Part shown: piece by piece, positions 7,658 through 16,216 of the stretch
Layout: every line of letters starts with the position of its first letter
Numbering within the stretch: position 1 is the stretch's first letter
Source: an uncultured Prevotellaceae bacterium
GTDB taxonomy: Bacteria > Bacteroidota > Bacteroidia > Bacteroidales > Bacteroidaceae
Assembly: GCA_902800185.1 (NCBI GenBank)
Contig: CADCDK010000024.1
Coordinates: 1 to 34,058 of the forward strand
DNA: 34,058 nt
Direction of reading: 5' to 3'
Made by a program: the position numbers and the translations under genes
The notes under the pieces: generated by a model
Databases searched by the model: none
What the model saw: the letters and a program-made list of their open reading frames with translations, nothing else
Told to the model about the DNA's origin: nothing

Positions 7658-8698
7658 ATGAAAAAATTATTTCTTTTCGCAATCTTCAGCATGATTGCCC
7701 TGAACACTTTTGCCGGCGGTATCAAGACCAGCTATCGTAATGCGTTGATTTTAGCATACTCCAAGGAAAATAGTATCTATGAAGATGACAATATCATACT
7801 GGAAATCTACAACGAACAGCTGTGGGCTACCAACAAAACCAAGAAGACCATCTTCATTGACCTCGCCCAGTGCTTTGCCGTTCACAATGGCTCGTCATCA
7901 CCGTTGTTTGACCCCACCGAGAAGAAACAAGGCGACAACAAGGCTTCTAAAAAGGGTTTCAGCACAAAAGATGATGAATATATCACGATAGCCCCTGCCA
8001 TCGGCTCCAATCAGAATGAGACCTTTATCTGTAACATGTCAACACGCATCTATGGTAATTACACAACATCGGAATCGCCTTCCGGAGACTTCTCTGAATA
8101 TGACAAGCGACTTCTGAGCACCATAGAGAGCCTGCTCACTGAATCAATGGCCGCCGATCCTAAAGGAAAAAATTACTTGGGTACTGTCGTGCGCCATATG
8201 GGTGAGGAGGAAAGCATCAACAACATCGGAGCCTCCATTGCCTATGCATTCAACAGGAAATCCGAAGAATGGACCAATGTCTCCCTGACCACATGGGTGA
8301 GCGACGTTATCTTTGCCCCCATATACGTTGAAATGCCCACAGACCTGAAGAAAAAGGATAAGAAGGGATTCGGCATCAAGGAAACATCGCCCGCCATTAT
8401 CCACGTCAGGGCCAACAGCCCCTTTGAGTTCGACGTGGATCGCTCTCCCGTCATTGTGTGCGACTGGGAAGGAAAATATAAGAAAGGCACATTCACATTA
8501 GGAAGTACCTGGATAGCCAAGACGAAGGGCCCCTCGCTCTGGGCTGTACTCGGCGCCGTCGTTACATACGGTGCAACCCTCTTCTTCGCCTCATATAATG
8601 AGACATATTACAAGAAGCAAGTCCAGTTTGACGGTGCCCAGGCAAACTGGGGCAAACTGACGCTTGTCAAGAATATTAAGAAAACAGGACAGAAATAA
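7658..8698 (+). CDS. Secreted protein of unknown function with a C-terminal membrane segment
   Basis: A 346-residue protein from ATG 7658 (MKKLFLFAIFSMIALNTFAGG), a clean signal peptide with cleavage near residue 19. Reading from further upstream would include the promoter. The mature part starts with a beta-type region (IILEIYNEQLWATNKTKKTIFIDL) and has a Ser/Thr/Asp-rich middle. A likely single membrane span, WAVLGAVVTYGATLFFA, lies at about 296-312, leaving a short 30-residue tail. It is probably a periplasmic protein anchored near its C-terminus. The RNase H gene follows after 18 bases and may be co-transcribed. No family recognised; function unknown. Confidence 0.75.
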   Translation: MKKLFLFAIFSMIALNTFAGGIKTSYRNALILAYSKENSIYEDDNIILEIYNEQLWATNKTKKTIFIDLAQCFAVHNGSSSPLFDPTEKKQGDNKASKKGFSTKDDEYITIAPAIGSNQNETFICNMSTRIYGNYTTSESPSGDFSEYDKRLLSTIESLLTESMAADPKGKNYLGTVVRHMGEEESINNIGASIAYAFNRKSEEWTNVSLTTWVSDVIFAPIYVEMPTDLKKKDKKGFGIKETSPAIIHVRANSPFEFDVDRSPVIVCDWEGKYKKGTFTLGSTWIAKTKGPSLWAVLGAVVTYGATLFFASYNETYYKKQVQFDGAQANWGKLTLVKNIKKTGQK

Positions 8699-8716
8699 CA
8701 AACCGAACCCGTATTG

Positions 8717-9181
8717 ATGACGATACAGAACCCTCCTGACTATAGAAACGACACGGTGCTGCCCCTTCCGCCCGAAGTGAAAGCAAGCGCATGGGCTGTT
8801 GATGCCGCCTGTTCCGGCAATCCCGGGCCCATGGAATACAGGGCCATCGACTTGGCCACGGGGGTACAGGTGTTTCACTTCGGCCCTGTTCATGGCACCA
8901 ACAACATCGGTGAGTTCCTGGCCATCGTTCATGCACTGGCCCTGATGGACAAGCAGGGCATTACCGACAAGGTCATCTATTCCGACTCCTATAACGCCAT
9001 CCTATGGGTGAAGAAGAAGCAGTGTAAGACCAAGCTGGAGCGCACGCCACAGACTGAACAGCTCTATCAGATCATCGGCCGAGCCGAGCAATGGCTGCGC
9101 ACGCATCAGGTCAGCACGCCCGTTCTCAAATGGGAGACGCAAGCGTGGGGGGAGGTTCCCGCCGACTTCGGACGGAAATAA
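8717..9181 (+). CDS. Ribonuclease HI-like protein
   Basis: A 154-residue RNase H-fold protein that would degrade the RNA strand of RNA-DNA hybrids. The four catalytic carboxylates are visible: D29 in AVDAACSGNPGPMEYR, E66 in GTNNIGEFLAI, D90 in IYSDSYNAILWVKKKQC and D150 in the C-terminal PADFG. The spacing is normal for the family. Start is ATG 8717; the TTG one codon earlier is unlikely. It follows the secreted protein gene by 18 bases and ends before a strong bidirectional terminator. This resembles the compact RNase H found across Bacteroidetes in addition to standard RnhA/RnhB. Confidence 0.88.
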   Translation: MTIQNPPDYRNDTVLPLPPEVKASAWAVDAACSGNPGPMEYRAIDLATGVQVFHFGPVHGTNNIGEFLAIVHALALMDKQGITDKVIYSDSYNAILWVKKKQCKTKLERTPQTEQLYQIIGRAEQWLRTHQVSTPVLKWETQAWGEVPADFGRK

Positions 9182-9202
9182 GGGAAAGTCAGTGTTTGTA
9201 TA

Positions 9203-9249
9203 GAAACAAAGAGCCCGCAATGCCAATGCACTGCGGGCTTCTTTGTTTT
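9203..9249. terminator. Bidirectional terminator between RNase H and xylA
   Basis: Inner stem AGCCCGCA (9212-9219) with TGCGGGCT (9232-9239) is extended by GAAACAAAG (9203-9211) with CTTTGTTTT (9241-9249) across a single-base bulge. T-rich flanks on both strands suit two converging genes. Confidence 0.85.
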
Positions 9250-9262
9250 CAGTTGTTCGGTT

Positions 9263-10585
9263 TTATTTTGCGTAAAGTGCAACGATTGTTTCGTACTTTT
9301 CTTGCTTACCGCTGGTCTGTCGGGGTTCTTCCACCTTCTTACCATACTCGTAGATCTGCTCCAGCGAAAGTTTTCCTTCCTCGAAGTCCTTACCAATACC
9401 ACTGTCGAAGGATGCATAGCGGGCTTTCTTCATGGCAGGCAGCTCGCTCTCTTCCAGGATGGCGGCTGCGTTGATGAGGGCGCGAGCCATGGCATCCATA
9501 CCGCTGATGTGGGCGATGAACAGATCCTCAAGGTCGGTTGAGTTACGACGAATCTTGGCATCGAAGTTGGTACCACCGGTTCCGAGACCGCCATTGCGGA
9601 TAATCTCAAGCATGGCCTGGGTCAACTCGAAGTTGTTGATGGGGAACTGGTCGGTATCCCATCCGTTCTGAGCATCACCACGGTTAGCATCGATGCTACC
9701 CAGCATGCCGTTGTCAACGGCTACTGCCAACTCATGCTCGAAGGTGTGTCCGGCAAGTGTAGCATGGTTCACCTCAATGTTAACCTTGAAGTCCTTGTCG
9801 AGGTTATGGGCACGGAGGAAGCCAACAACCGTTTCGGTGTCAACGTCGTACTGGTGCTTAGTGGGCTCCATGGGCTTCGGCTCGATGAGGAAGGTGCCCT
9901 TGAATCCCTTGGCACGGGCATAGTCGCGGGCGGCGGTCAACATCTGTGCCAGATGTTCCTTCTCACGCTTCTGGTCGGTATTGAGCAGTGACATATAACC
10001 CTCACGACCGCCCCAGAAGACATAGTTCTGACCACCGAGCTTGATGGTGGCATCAATGGCGTTCTTGATCTGCACGCTGGCACGGGCTACAACGTCGAAG
10101 TCGGGATTGGTGGCAGCACCATTGGCATAGCGCTTATTACCAAAGACGTTGGCCGTTCCCCAGAGCAGGTGGATGTTGGGGTACTGCTGCATCTTGACCA
10201 GGGCATAGTCGGTAATCTCCTTCATGCGGGCCTCATACTCTGCGATGGTGGCTGCCTCCTCAACGAGGTCAACATCATGGAAGCAGAAGAATTCAATGCC
10301 TAACTTGTCCATCAGCTCGAAACCGGCATCCATCTTGTCCTTGCCACGCTGTACGGCATCCCCAGCCTTGTCCCACTCATACGAGCGGGTCTGACCACCG
10401 AACTGGTCACCGCTGGCCTGACAGAGGGTGTGCCACCATGCCATTGAGAAGCGAAGCCAGTCTTTCATTTTCTTTCCTGCTACTACGCGCTCAGGCTCAT
10501 AGTAATGGAAAGCCAATACGTTCTTACTCTCTTTTCCCTCGAAGGGAACCTTACCGATAAACGGGAAATACTCTTTCTGTGACAT
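9263..10585 (-). CDS. xylA: Xylose isomerase, class II
   Basis: A 440-residue enzyme converting D-xylose to D-xylulose in the cytoplasm; length and N-terminal extension are those of class II xylose isomerases. Active-site residues are visible: H103 and D106 in CFHDVDL, E235 and K237 in LIEPKPMEPTKHQYD, E271 and H274 in NIEVNHATLAGH, D299 in GSIDANRGD, D310/D312 in WDTDQFP and D342 in NFDAK. It lies 31 bases downstream of xylB on the same strand and ends before a strong terminator, so it is the last gene of the xylose operon. Confidence 0.97.
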   Translation of the reverse strand: MSQKEYFPFIGKVPFEGKESKNVLAFHYYEPERVVAGKKMKDWLRFSMAWWHTLCQASGDQFGGQTRSYEWDKAGDAVQRGKDKMDAGFELMDKLGIEFFCFHDVDLVEEAATIAEYEARMKEITDYALVKMQQYPNIHLLWGTANVFGNKRYANGAATNPDFDVVARASVQIKNAIDATIKLGGQNYVFWGGREGYMSLLNTDQKREKEHLAQMLTAARDYARAKGFKGTFLIEPKPMEPTKHQYDVDTETVVGFLRAHNLDKDFKVNIEVNHATLAGHTFEHELAVAVDNGMLGSIDANRGDAQNGWDTDQFPINNFELTQAMLEIIRNGGLGTGGTNFDAKIRRNSTDLEDLFIAHISGMDAMARALINAAAILEESELPAMKKARYASFDSGIGKDFEEGKLSLEQIYEYGKKVEEPRQTSGKQEKYETIVALYAK

Positions 10586-10616
10586 AATACTTTTATTTTA
10601 TTATTTAACGATTTTA

Positions 10617-12113
10617 TCACCCCTTCACCCTCATCAATACTTCTTTCCAGCGGGCGTAGGCTTCTGCGTAGGCGGCATGCTGTGCCTCGTCGGGCTCGAT
10701 GACAGCCAGTTTCTTCAGGGTGGCGAAGGCCTCGTTGTTGTCACGATAGATGCCGCAACCCATACCTGCGCCCTTGGCAGCACCTACGGAGCCATCGGTC
10801 TCATAGAGCTCAATGGTGGCACCGCTGACACTGGCCAATGTATTCCGGAAGATGGGAGACAGGAACATGTTGGCACGTCCTGCATGAATCTTGCGGATGT
10901 CCATACCCATCTCGCGCATCACCTCCATGCCATAGCAGAAGGAGAAGACAATGCCTTCCTGTGCGGCACGCATGAGGTGGGCTTTGGAATGGTTGTTGAA
11001 GTTGATTCCATGGATGCTGCATCCTGTCTCTCGGTTCTCCAACACACGCTCGGCACCATTGCCAAAGGGAATGATGCTGACACCATCACTGCCGATGGGA
11101 ACCTGTTCCATCATCACATTCATATCGGCATAGGAAATACCCTCGGGAGCCACATTGCGGCGTATCCAGGCGTTCAGGATTCCTGTGCCGTTGATGCAGA
11201 GCAGCACACCGAGACGCGACTGGGTTGCATCGTGGTTGACATGGGCAAAGGTATTCACACGACTCTTCGGGTCGTAATTCACTTGTCCCAACACGCCATA
11301 TACCACACCACTGGTTCCTGCCGTCGAAGCAATCTCACCCGGGTTGAAGACATTCAGTGAGAGTGCATTGTTCGGCTGGTCACCTGCACGATAGGAGATG
11401 GGAGTTCCGGCACGCAGTCCAAGTTCGGCAGCGGCACTCTGCGACACCTCCGACTGGACGCTGAACGTAGGAACAATCGTGGGCAGCAACGACTCGCTGA
11501 AACCATAGTAATCCATCAGGAAACGGGCAGCGTGGTTCTCCTTGAAGTCCCACAGCATCCCTTCCGACAGACCGCTGGCGGTGGTGTTGACCTCGCCGCT
11601 CAGTCGCATGGCGATGTAGTCGCCCGGGAGCATGATCTTATCTATTCTGTCATAGAGGTCGGGCTCGTTCTCTTTCACCCATGCTAACTTGGCTGCCGTG
11701 AAGTTGCCAGGAGAGTTCAGGAGGTGCGAGAGGCACTGGTCGGCACCTAACTCACGAAAAGCCCGCTCACCATAGGGAACGGCTCTTGAGTCACACCAGA
11801 TAATGGCGGGACGCAACGGCTGGAGCTGTTTGTCAACGCATACCAAGCCATGCATCTGATAGGAGATACCGATGGCAGCCACATCCTCACCCGTGGCGTG
11901 CGCATCTTCCATCACCTGGCGCAATGCCAGTTTCATGTTGTCCCACCACATCTGCGGCTCTTGTTCAGCCCAGCCGGTACGGACAGACAGGATTGGAGCC
12001 TCTGTCTTGGGGTAGAACGCCGATGCAGCACACTCACCCGTTCCAACGTTGACCAATGATGCCTTGACCGATGAACTGCCTATGTCTAATCCAACAAGAT
12101 ACTTCTGTTTCAT
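10617..12113 (-). CDS. xylB: Xylulokinase (FGGY family)
   Basis: A 498-residue FGGY-family kinase that phosphorylates D-xylulose to xylulose 5-phosphate, entering the pentose phosphate pathway. The N-terminal phosphate-binding motif is LDIGSSSVKASL (9-20), the substrate motif YQMHGLV lies at 85-91, and the catalytic base is D245 in YRAGDQPNNAL. The C-terminal ATP domain shows STAGTSGVVYG and the Gly-rich GSVGAAKGAGMGCG. Length is typical. A TATCTTTG promoter element lies 32 bases upstream, so xylBA can be transcribed separately from the genes before it. xylA follows after 31 bases. Confidence 0.96.
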   Translation of the reverse strand: MKQKYLVGLDIGSSSVKASLVNVGTGECAASAFYPKTEAPILSVRTGWAEQEPQMWWDNMKLALRQVMEDAHATGEDVAAIGISYQMHGLVCVDKQLQPLRPAIIWCDSRAVPYGERAFRELGADQCLSHLLNSPGNFTAAKLAWVKENEPDLYDRIDKIMLPGDYIAMRLSGEVNTTASGLSEGMLWDFKENHAARFLMDYYGFSESLLPTIVPTFSVQSEVSQSAAAELGLRAGTPISYRAGDQPNNALSLNVFNPGEIASTAGTSGVVYGVLGQVNYDPKSRVNTFAHVNHDATQSRLGVLLCINGTGILNAWIRRNVAPEGISYADMNVMMEQVPIGSDGVSIIPFGNGAERVLENRETGCSIHGINFNNHSKAHLMRAAQEGIVFSFCYGMEVMREMGMDIRKIHAGRANMFLSPIFRNTLASVSGATIELYETDGSVGAAKGAGMGCGIYRDNNEAFATLKKLAVIEPDEAQHAAYAEAYARWKEVLMRVKG

Positions 12114-12144
12114 ATTTCCTTGTTTTTAATGATGATTGCGACTG

Positions 12145-12152
12145 CAAAGATA
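12145..12152 (-). promoter_or_regulatory. -7 element of the xylBA promoter
   Basis: TATCTTTG on the minus strand (12152-12145), 32 bases before the xylB ATG. No good TTTG lies at the -33 position, which would fit a promoter that depends on an activator. Confidence 0.55.
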
Positions 12153-12182
12153 CGCCTTTTTATGAAAAGTAAGCCCGTTCAT

Positions 12183-12221
12183 TTGTTGCATATCTCTACA
12201 CTTTTGTTTCATCTGCAACAA
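12183..12221. promoter_or_regulatory. Inverted repeat upstream of xylBA, possible operator
   Basis: Perfect 8-base arms TTGTTGCA (12183-12190) and TGCAACAA (12214-12221) with a 23-base centre. It lies between the esterase stop and the xylB promoter. There is no T-run after it in the minus direction, so an operator is more likely than a terminator. The protein that would bind is unknown. Confidence 0.35.
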
Positions 12222-12224
12222 AAA

Positions 12225-13883
12225 TCATTGCATGAAGCATTGATCAGCCTGCCGGATGGCATCTTCCATGGCCGGTGCCACATAGTGCCAGTCGTGCGAA
12301 CCGGCACCGACCCGCATCTTGTAGTCGATGCCACGCTGCCGAAGCGCCTTGACAAAGTCCATGTTGAGCTCCAGCGTGAAGTCGTGGTCGCCTACGCTGA
12401 CCATCCACTGCACTTGCTGCCAAGCCTTCACTTCCTCCTCCGATCCGTTCTGTATGCGCAGGATGGGGTTGTTCTCCTCGATGACCTGCTGGCGCCATTC
12501 GCCCGACGGGTCGTTTTTCAGCCATTCCAATGGCATACGACGCAGATAGCCACTGATGTCATAGACCAGGCAGAACAGCTCAGGATGGTGAACGCCATAA
12601 ACGGTGGCCGCACCACCACCCATGGAGAAGCCTGCAATGGCACGACCGCCCTTGTCAGTACGGGCTCGGTAGTTGGCCTCGATGTAAGGAATAAGCTCTT
12701 GGAAAAAATAGTCTTCGTACTTCCACTGAGGTGCGTTGAAGTACATCATGTTCTGTTCGTTGCCTTCAGGACAGACAATGATCATATCACTGATGGCATG
12801 GGTATCAATCAGGCGGTCGGCAACCTCGCGCAAGTCTCCCTTGCGCTGCCACACGGTATGCGACTCTCCTCCGCCATGCATCAAGTAAAGCACGGGATAG
12901 CGGCGTTGCGGATCCTCGCCATAACTGCCGGGCAGGTAGATACTATACACACGTTCCGCGATGCCTTGCAACAACTGACAAGGCATTTTCAGTTCCTCCA
13001 CTCTGCCGGGACGCTGATGGAAATTCTTCGATTTCACCGTCCATCCGGTGAAGTCCTGCAGGTTGGCATTGAGGAACAGGTCGGCAATCTCCTTCCTCCC
13101 CTTCAGCTGCCAATCCAACCATTTAACGACCATGCGTCCGTAGTCGCCGCCGTGCGACTGGTGATAGGTGCCGCCATGTCCCGAAGCGGGATGGTCGGCC
13201 AGCACGACAGGTACATGCTCTATGCGGTCATAGTCCTTCTGTGCATTCTGATAGGCCACATCGCTTGGACCGCCTACCAGATAGAGAATGGGGGTATGCA
13301 GGGCACGCAGCGATTCACGACTGGCACCCGCCATCTCCATATCACCCATGCCGGCGTTCAGGATCAGGCAGGTCTTGATCCGCGGGTCACCTGCATTGCA
13401 GAGCACTTGCGCCCCGCCACAGGAATGACCTGCCGCCGCAATGCGACTGGTATCTACGTTCTGGTAGTAGTCACTGCCCTTGGTCTGGCTCTGCTGGATC
13501 ATCCACTCCATGCCTCTCATCAGCTCCGATGAGGGCGTATGGCTTTCCTTACGATCCAGTTTTGTGTCCTGCATCTCCCCTATCGCCACGACGATGTAGC
13601 CATGGGAGGCAATCTCCGTCAACATCTTTTCGTAGTCGATACTGGTGTCCATGCAGCCGCCATTGCCAAACATCAAAAGCGGCAGTGCCCCACAACGGGC
13701 ATGGGCATGCAACATGTCCTTGGGACGGTAAACCACAAAGTCGGGCATGGATGCCTCTTTGACGGCGAAGGCCTTGAACATTCCCGTTCCACCGTCTTCT
13801 ATCAACTTGGTCTTCAGGGGCTGGGCGGTTCCGGTCAGCGTGCAGCACACAGCCATGATTGTCAACAAAATCCTTGTCTTCAT
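12225..13883 (-). CDS. Secreted two-domain esterase (alpha/beta hydrolase plus CE1-type esterase)
   Basis: A 552-residue exported protein; the start at 13883 gives the signal peptide MKTRILLTIMAVCCTLTGTAQ, while the longer reading adds a non-signal leader. It joins two alpha/beta hydrolases. The first (about 25-265) has the nucleophile motif GHSCGG (S154) and resembles dienelactone or polyester-type hydrolases. The second (about 300-550) has a CE1 or feruloyl-esterase layout: YLMHGGGES, nucleophile GFSMGG (S420), GDHDF and GAGSHDWHYV (H530). The likely role is removal of acetyl or feruloyl groups from xylan. uxuA and GH43 lie immediately upstream (22 bases to uxuA) and xylBA downstream, which supports this. 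Exact substrates of each half are inferred. Confidence 0.85.
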   Translation of the reverse strand: MKTRILLTIMAVCCTLTGTAQPLKTKLIEDGGTGMFKAFAVKEASMPDFVVYRPKDMLHAHARCGALPLLMFGNGGCMDTSIDYEKMLTEIASHGYIVVAIGEMQDTKLDRKESHTPSSELMRGMEWMIQQSQTKGSDYYQNVDTSRIAAAGHSCGGAQVLCNAGDPRIKTCLILNAGMGDMEMAGASRESLRALHTPILYLVGGPSDVAYQNAQKDYDRIEHVPVVLADHPASGHGGTYHQSHGGDYGRMVVKWLDWQLKGRKEIADLFLNANLQDFTGWTVKSKNFHQRPGRVEELKMPCQLLQGIAERVYSIYLPGSYGEDPQRRYPVLYLMHGGGESHTVWQRKGDLREVADRLIDTHAISDMIIVCPEGNEQNMMYFNAPQWKYEDYFFQELIPYIEANYRARTDKGGRAIAGFSMGGGAATVYGVHHPELFCLVYDISGYLRRMPLEWLKNDPSGEWRQQVIEENNPILRIQNGSEEEVKAWQQVQWMVSVGDHDFTLELNMDFVKALRQRGIDYKMRVGAGSHDWHYVAPAMEDAIRQADQCFMQ

Positions 13884-13905
13884 CTTATATATAATATGTA
13901 TGCGG

Positions 13906-15159
13906 TTAATCAAAGAATCCTGGTTGTTTATATTCAATACCTAACTCACGGTCAACTGTGGCAAGGATGCCTTGCACCTGTGCCATGGCAAACATGCGTC
14001 CAAGAAGGGTGTAACCGGCGTTATGTCCATGACTGGACTCATCGAAGATGCCCCCGGCGTTGTCGGTGAAGGTCATGCCGTGGTCAACACGCATGGGCAA
14101 TCGCGGATTTTCCTGTTCAAAGATACGACACAGTTCGATGAGATCGGCACGACCTCCCAGATGGCTGGCTTCCGTGAAGTCGCCATTGGGGAAGATGTGA
14201 CAGGAACGCAGATGGACAAAGTGAGTGCGCGAGGCGAACTTCCTCGCCAAATCCACCACCTTGTTATAGGCACCGGCCGAAAGCGAACCGGCACAGAACG
14301 TCAGGCCATTATGCTTGTTGGGCACTGCATCCAGGAACCATCGGATGTCCTCCTCGGTGCGGACGATACGAGGCAATCCCAGTATCTCAATGGGCGGATC
14401 GTCGGGATGCACACACAGATCCATGCCGCACTCATCGCAAACGGGCATGACGGCCTCGAGGAAGTACTTCATGTTGGCCCGTAGCTGTGCCTTGTCAATA
14501 CCCTTATACAGATTCAGGAACTCACGGAACTTCCGCACGGGAGCCTCATCATTCTCGCTGAAATTACCACTGACGAAGCCTTGTGTCTTGATGACGATAT
14601 TCTCCACCAACTGATGATCCTTCTCGGCGGTCATGGTCTTGGCCAGCTCGTCGGCTTCGGCAAGCACATTGCGCCCTACCCCATACCCGTCGGGAAAGCG
14701 GAACCGTGCCCATTCCTCACGGGCACCCTCGCGCTGAAGGATATAGATATCGAAATAGGCAAACTCAGCATAGCTGAAATAGAGGTTCGTGGAGCCGTTG
14801 GGATTGGGGTGCAACAGGTCTGTGCGTGCCCAGTCGAGTACGGGCATGAAGTTGTAGCAGACACAGTGGATGCCCTCTGCCGCCAAGTTGCGCAAAGAGG
14901 CCCGATAGACCTCGATCTGTTCGTCGCGGTCGGGACCACCATACTTGATGGTTTCCACCACCGGCAACGATTCCACCACACTCCATCGCATCCCGTAACT
15001 CTCGATGTATTCGCGCAAATGGCGAATCTGCTCCCGTGTCCACACCTCACCGAGAGGAACATCGTGCAGCGCCGTCACAATGCCCTCAACACCAATCTGT
15101 TTAAGCATGGCAAGCGTAATCTTATCGTTCTTGCCAAACCATCGCCAAGTTCTTTCCAT
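13906..15159 (-). CDS. uxuA: Mannonate dehydratase
   Basis: A 417-residue cytoplasmic enzyme that dehydrates D-mannonate to 2-keto-3-deoxy-D-gluconate in uronate breakdown. Family signatures are complete: ALHDVP near the start, YNFMPVLDWARTDL (102-115), CVHPDDPP (249-256), GLTFCAGSLSAG (285-296), FVHLRSCHI (314-322), EASHLGGRADL (330-340) and MRVDHGMTF (356-364), which hold the metal-binding Cys and His residues. It sits between the GH43 gene (30 bases) and the esterase gene (22 bases), so it is in one operon with them. It links glucuronic acid side chains freed from xylan to central metabolism, although glucuronate isomerase and mannonate oxidoreductase are not in this window. Confidence 0.96.
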   Translation of the reverse strand: MERTWRWFGKNDKITLAMLKQIGVEGIVTALHDVPLGEVWTREQIRHLREYIESYGMRWSVVESLPVVETIKYGGPDRDEQIEVYRASLRNLAAEGIHCVCYNFMPVLDWARTDLLHPNPNGSTNLYFSYAEFAYFDIYILQREGAREEWARFRFPDGYGVGRNVLAEADELAKTMTAEKDHQLVENIVIKTQGFVSGNFSENDEAPVRKFREFLNLYKGIDKAQLRANMKYFLEAVMPVCDECGMDLCVHPDDPPIEILGLPRIVRTEEDIRWFLDAVPNKHNGLTFCAGSLSAGAYNKVVDLARKFASRTHFVHLRSCHIFPNGDFTEASHLGGRADLIELCRIFEQENPRLPMRVDHGMTFTDNAGGIFDESSHGHNAGYTLLGRMFAMAQVQGILATVDRELGIEYKQPGFFD

Positions 15160-15189
15160 ATAGTTTGTTTGATAGGTTTTATTCGTCTT

Positions 15190-16179
15190 CTATGGGAGTA
15201 TCCTGCCCTCTTCGTCGTAGCTGATCGGTTTCACCTTCAGGCTGCGCAACCATGTCTTGCCGCCCGAGGGCTGACTGTCGTGATGGAAGAGATACCAGCG
15301 ACCCTTGTATTCACAGATGCAATGGTGTGTCGTCCAACCCACAACGGGCTCGAGGATGACACCCTGATAAGTGAACGGGCCATAGGGGTTGTCGCCAATC
15401 GCATAACACAGGTAGTGACTGTCACCCGTGGAGTACGAGAAATAGTACTTGCCGTTATACTTGTGCATCCACGAAGCCTCGAAGAAGCGGTGCGGGTCAC
15501 CGGCCTTGAGGGGCTGACCTTCCTTGTCGAGAATCACGACTGAGCGGGGAGCCTCCGCGAACTGCATCACGTCATTACTCATACGGACAACAAAACTGGG
15601 CAGAGCAGGACTGTCGGCCGTGGTGAAGAGCTGGGTCTTCCTGTCACTGGCGGGCCCGAGGTCAATGCCTTCCTTCTGCAGCTTGGCAGGAGCCTGATAC
15701 CACTGGAGCTGTCCGCCCCAGAGACCACCGAAGTAAGTATAGATCTGACCGTCATCGTCCTTGAAGACACAGGGGTCGATGCTAAAGGAACCGCGGATGG
15801 GATGCTCCTGGGGGACAAACGGGCCTTCAGGACGCTCGGCAACGGCTACTCCAAGGTGGAACACGCCGTTATAGTCCTTGGCCGAGAAGATGAGATAGTA
15901 CTTGCCGTCCTTCTCGACAACATCGCTGTCCCACATCTGCTTCTCTGCCCAGGGCACCTGGTCAACGTCGAGAATGACACCGTGGTCTGTCGCCTCACCG
16001 TTCTCAATGTCATCGAAGGACAACACGTGGTAGTCACGCATCTGGAAGTGGCCGCCGTCATCATCGAAAGCCGCTCCTGCCTCACGGTCGTGTGAGGGAT
16101 AGATATAAAGCTTCCCGTTGAACACGTGGGCAGCGGGGTCTGCCATATAGTCACTTGGAAAAAGATACCTTACTTTCAT
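15190..16179 (-). CDS. Glycoside hydrolase family 43, cytoplasmic beta-xylosidase or arabinofuranosidase
   Basis: A 329-residue single-domain GH43 five-bladed beta-propeller with no signal peptide, so it should act inside the cell on imported oligosaccharides. The three acidic residues are D14 in YMADPAAHVF (base), D135 in SIDPCVF (pKa modulator) and E234 in FFEASWMHK (acid). A propeller-type metal site is suggested by GWTTHHCICEYKGRWYLFHHD. Transport and uronate genes flank it in tight spacing (37 and 30 bases). Beta-xylosidase or alpha-L-arabinofuranosidase activity on xylo-oligosaccharides is the best guess; GH43 substrates cannot be told from motifs alone. Confidence 0.92.
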   Translation of the reverse strand: MKVRYLFPSDYMADPAAHVFNGKLYIYPSHDREAGAAFDDDGGHFQMRDYHVLSFDDIENGEATDHGVILDVDQVPWAEKQMWDSDVVEKDGKYYLIFSAKDYNGVFHLGVAVAERPEGPFVPQEHPIRGSFSIDPCVFKDDDGQIYTYFGGLWGGQLQWYQAPAKLQKEGIDLGPASDRKTQLFTTADSPALPSFVVRMSNDVMQFAEAPRSVVILDKEGQPLKAGDPHRFFEASWMHKYNGKYYFSYSTGDSHYLCYAIGDNPYGPFTYQGVILEPVVGWTTHHCICEYKGRWYLFHHDSQPSGGKTWLRSLKVKPISYDEEGRILP

Positions 16180-16216
16180 AGACGATTATTTTGGATTGTA
16201 TTTGCTTTTCACATGC

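Noticed and set aside
12225-13937. Start of the esterase at 13937
   Set aside because: The extra 18 residues precede a clean signal peptide that starts at 13883, and 13937 would overlap the end of uxuA.
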